In this document: in pieces, positions 14,824-15,346 of the stretch | Position numbering within the stretch: the first letter of the stretch is position 1 | Layout of the letters: the number at the start of each line of letters is the position of its first letter | Assembly: GCA_900547965.1 (NCBI GenBank) | Contig: URJE01000038.1 | Span: 1 to 15,346 of the forward strand | Length of the DNA: 15,346 bases | Source of the DNA: an uncultured Eggerthella sp. | GTDB lineage: Bacteria; Actinomycetota; Coriobacteriia; Coriobacteriales; Eggerthellaceae | Direction: 5' to 3' | Notes under the pieces: model-generated | Seen by the model: only the letters and a program-made list of their open reading frames with translations | Told to the model about the DNA's origin: nothing | Database searches by the model: none | Made by a program: the position numbers and the translations under genes

Positions 14824-15346
14824 CTAGATATGCTTGAGCACTTCCATGACAAAATCGCTGTTCAAGGCTAACATGTCGTTGTCGATGTTTTCAATGACAT
14901 CGTCCTCTTCGGCGAAGAATGCCGGTTTCCTGCCATCCATGCCCGCCAAATGCAGGGCCTGCTGGCCGTGCTTCAAGGCGTAGGCCGATGCGCTGTTGCG
15001 CCATTCCATCGTAGCCTCGGGCACTTTCAACCCGGTGGCCTGACCGGCCTTGCGAACCAAACGTTTCATACGGCTCGAGGCCTTCTTGGGAACATAGGTG
15101 CCCTCTTTGTCGATCAGCGTTAGCTCGCCGGCCCCCAACGCCTCCAGCTCCACGATAAGCGCGCCCTTGAGCTCAACCTCATGAGCAGCCATAAACGCTT
15201 TCATGCCGCCATTGCCGGCAAGTTCGGATCCGAGCGCCACGAACCACACTTCCATATCGATGCGGTCGCTGTGGAACTGCTCGATCTGCTCGATTTCCGG
15301 CGTCGGCTCAAAGACGAAATCGGCGGGCAGCCCTTCACCGAACACA
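14824..15346 (-). CDS. M28-like peptidase family protein, C-terminal part (5' end beyond window)
   Basis: At least 173 residues are read from the window edge to a TAG at 14824; the start lies outside. The order resembles the second half of M28 zinc aminopeptidases: a beta strand and acidic motif (VWFVALGSELAGNGG), a helix with FMAAH, a strand with LIVELEALGAG where the family has a metal-binding Asp/Glu, and a C-terminal DDVIENID matching the usual region around the last metal-binding His (family form roughly HTxxDxxxNID). That His is replaced here, with AFFAEE preceding DDVIENID. The protein may therefore be a non-catalytic or altered relative. The frame end overlaps the candidate tRNA promoter. 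Family assignment is moderate, substrate unknown. Confidence 0.65.
   Translation of the reverse strand, partial: VFGEGLPADFVFEPTPEIEQIEQFHSDRIDMEVWFVALGSELAGNGGMKAFMAAHEVELKGALIVELEALGAGELTLIDKEGTYVPKKASSRMKRLVRKAGQATGLKVPEATMEWRNSASAYALKHGQQALHLAGMDGRKPAFFAEEDDVIENIDNDMLALNSDFVMEVLKHI
14825..14852 (-). promoter_or_regulatory. Candidate promoter of tRNA-Arg inside the M28-like gene's 3' end
   Basis: On the minus strand TTGTCA (14852-14847) is one base from the consensus -35 and stands 16 nt before TATCTA (14830-14825), a weak -10. The 19-nt gap before the tRNA leaves no room for a promoter outside the coding region, so either this site is used or the tRNA is co-transcribed with the upstream gene. 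Confidence 0.4.

Overview
The window looks like chromosomal DNA of an actinobacterium, most likely a member of the Coriobacteriia/Eggerthellaceae. This rests on the fhaA-fhaB-PP2C-SEDS/PBP-pknB order typical of Actinobacteria, moderate-to-high GC content, covalent-flavin (FMN_bind) surface proteins, FIVAR-rich sorted proteins and a PQTGD-type sorting signal. The genus cannot be fixed from the sequence alone.

Left part (1-5847, minus strand): two consecutive genes for exported flavoproteins. The upstream one (5847-1717) encodes a 1376-residue surface protein: signal peptide, one FMN_bind domain, two regions resembling the Treponema pallidum Tp47 lipoprotein, four FIVAR-like helical repeats, a Gly/Asn/Asp-rich stalk and an APQTGD sorting signal. 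The downstream one (1513 to the window edge, incomplete) carries at least three FMN_bind domains. The 203-nt gap between them holds three hairpins.

Middle part (5848-6800): a 953-nt divergent intergenic region without a credible gene. It contains a 30-bp-spaced pair of operator-like repeats, then six copies of a ~29-bp degenerate repeat (three direct, three inverted, nearly symmetric about position 6205), then a ~15-copy degenerate tandem repeat with a 13-bp unit, then a strong GC dyad in front of fhaA.

Right-centre (6801-14317, plus strand): the cell-wall/division signalling cluster fhaA, fhaB, a membrane PP2C phosphatase, a natural fusion of a SEDS glycosyltransferase (RodA/FtsW) to a class B penicillin-binding protein, and the PASTA kinase pknB. 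The kinase phosphorylates and the phosphatase reverses. The FHA proteins should read phospho-threonines, the SEDS-PBP fusion should polymerise and cross-link peptidoglycan, and the PASTA domains probably sense wall fragments. pknB has its own consensus-like promoter and a strong terminator.

Right edge (14361-15346): a non-coding stretch with nested inverted repeats, then on the minus strand a tRNA-Arg(CCU) with its terminator and the 3' part of an M28-like peptidase gene that appears to lack the usual metal-binding histidine.
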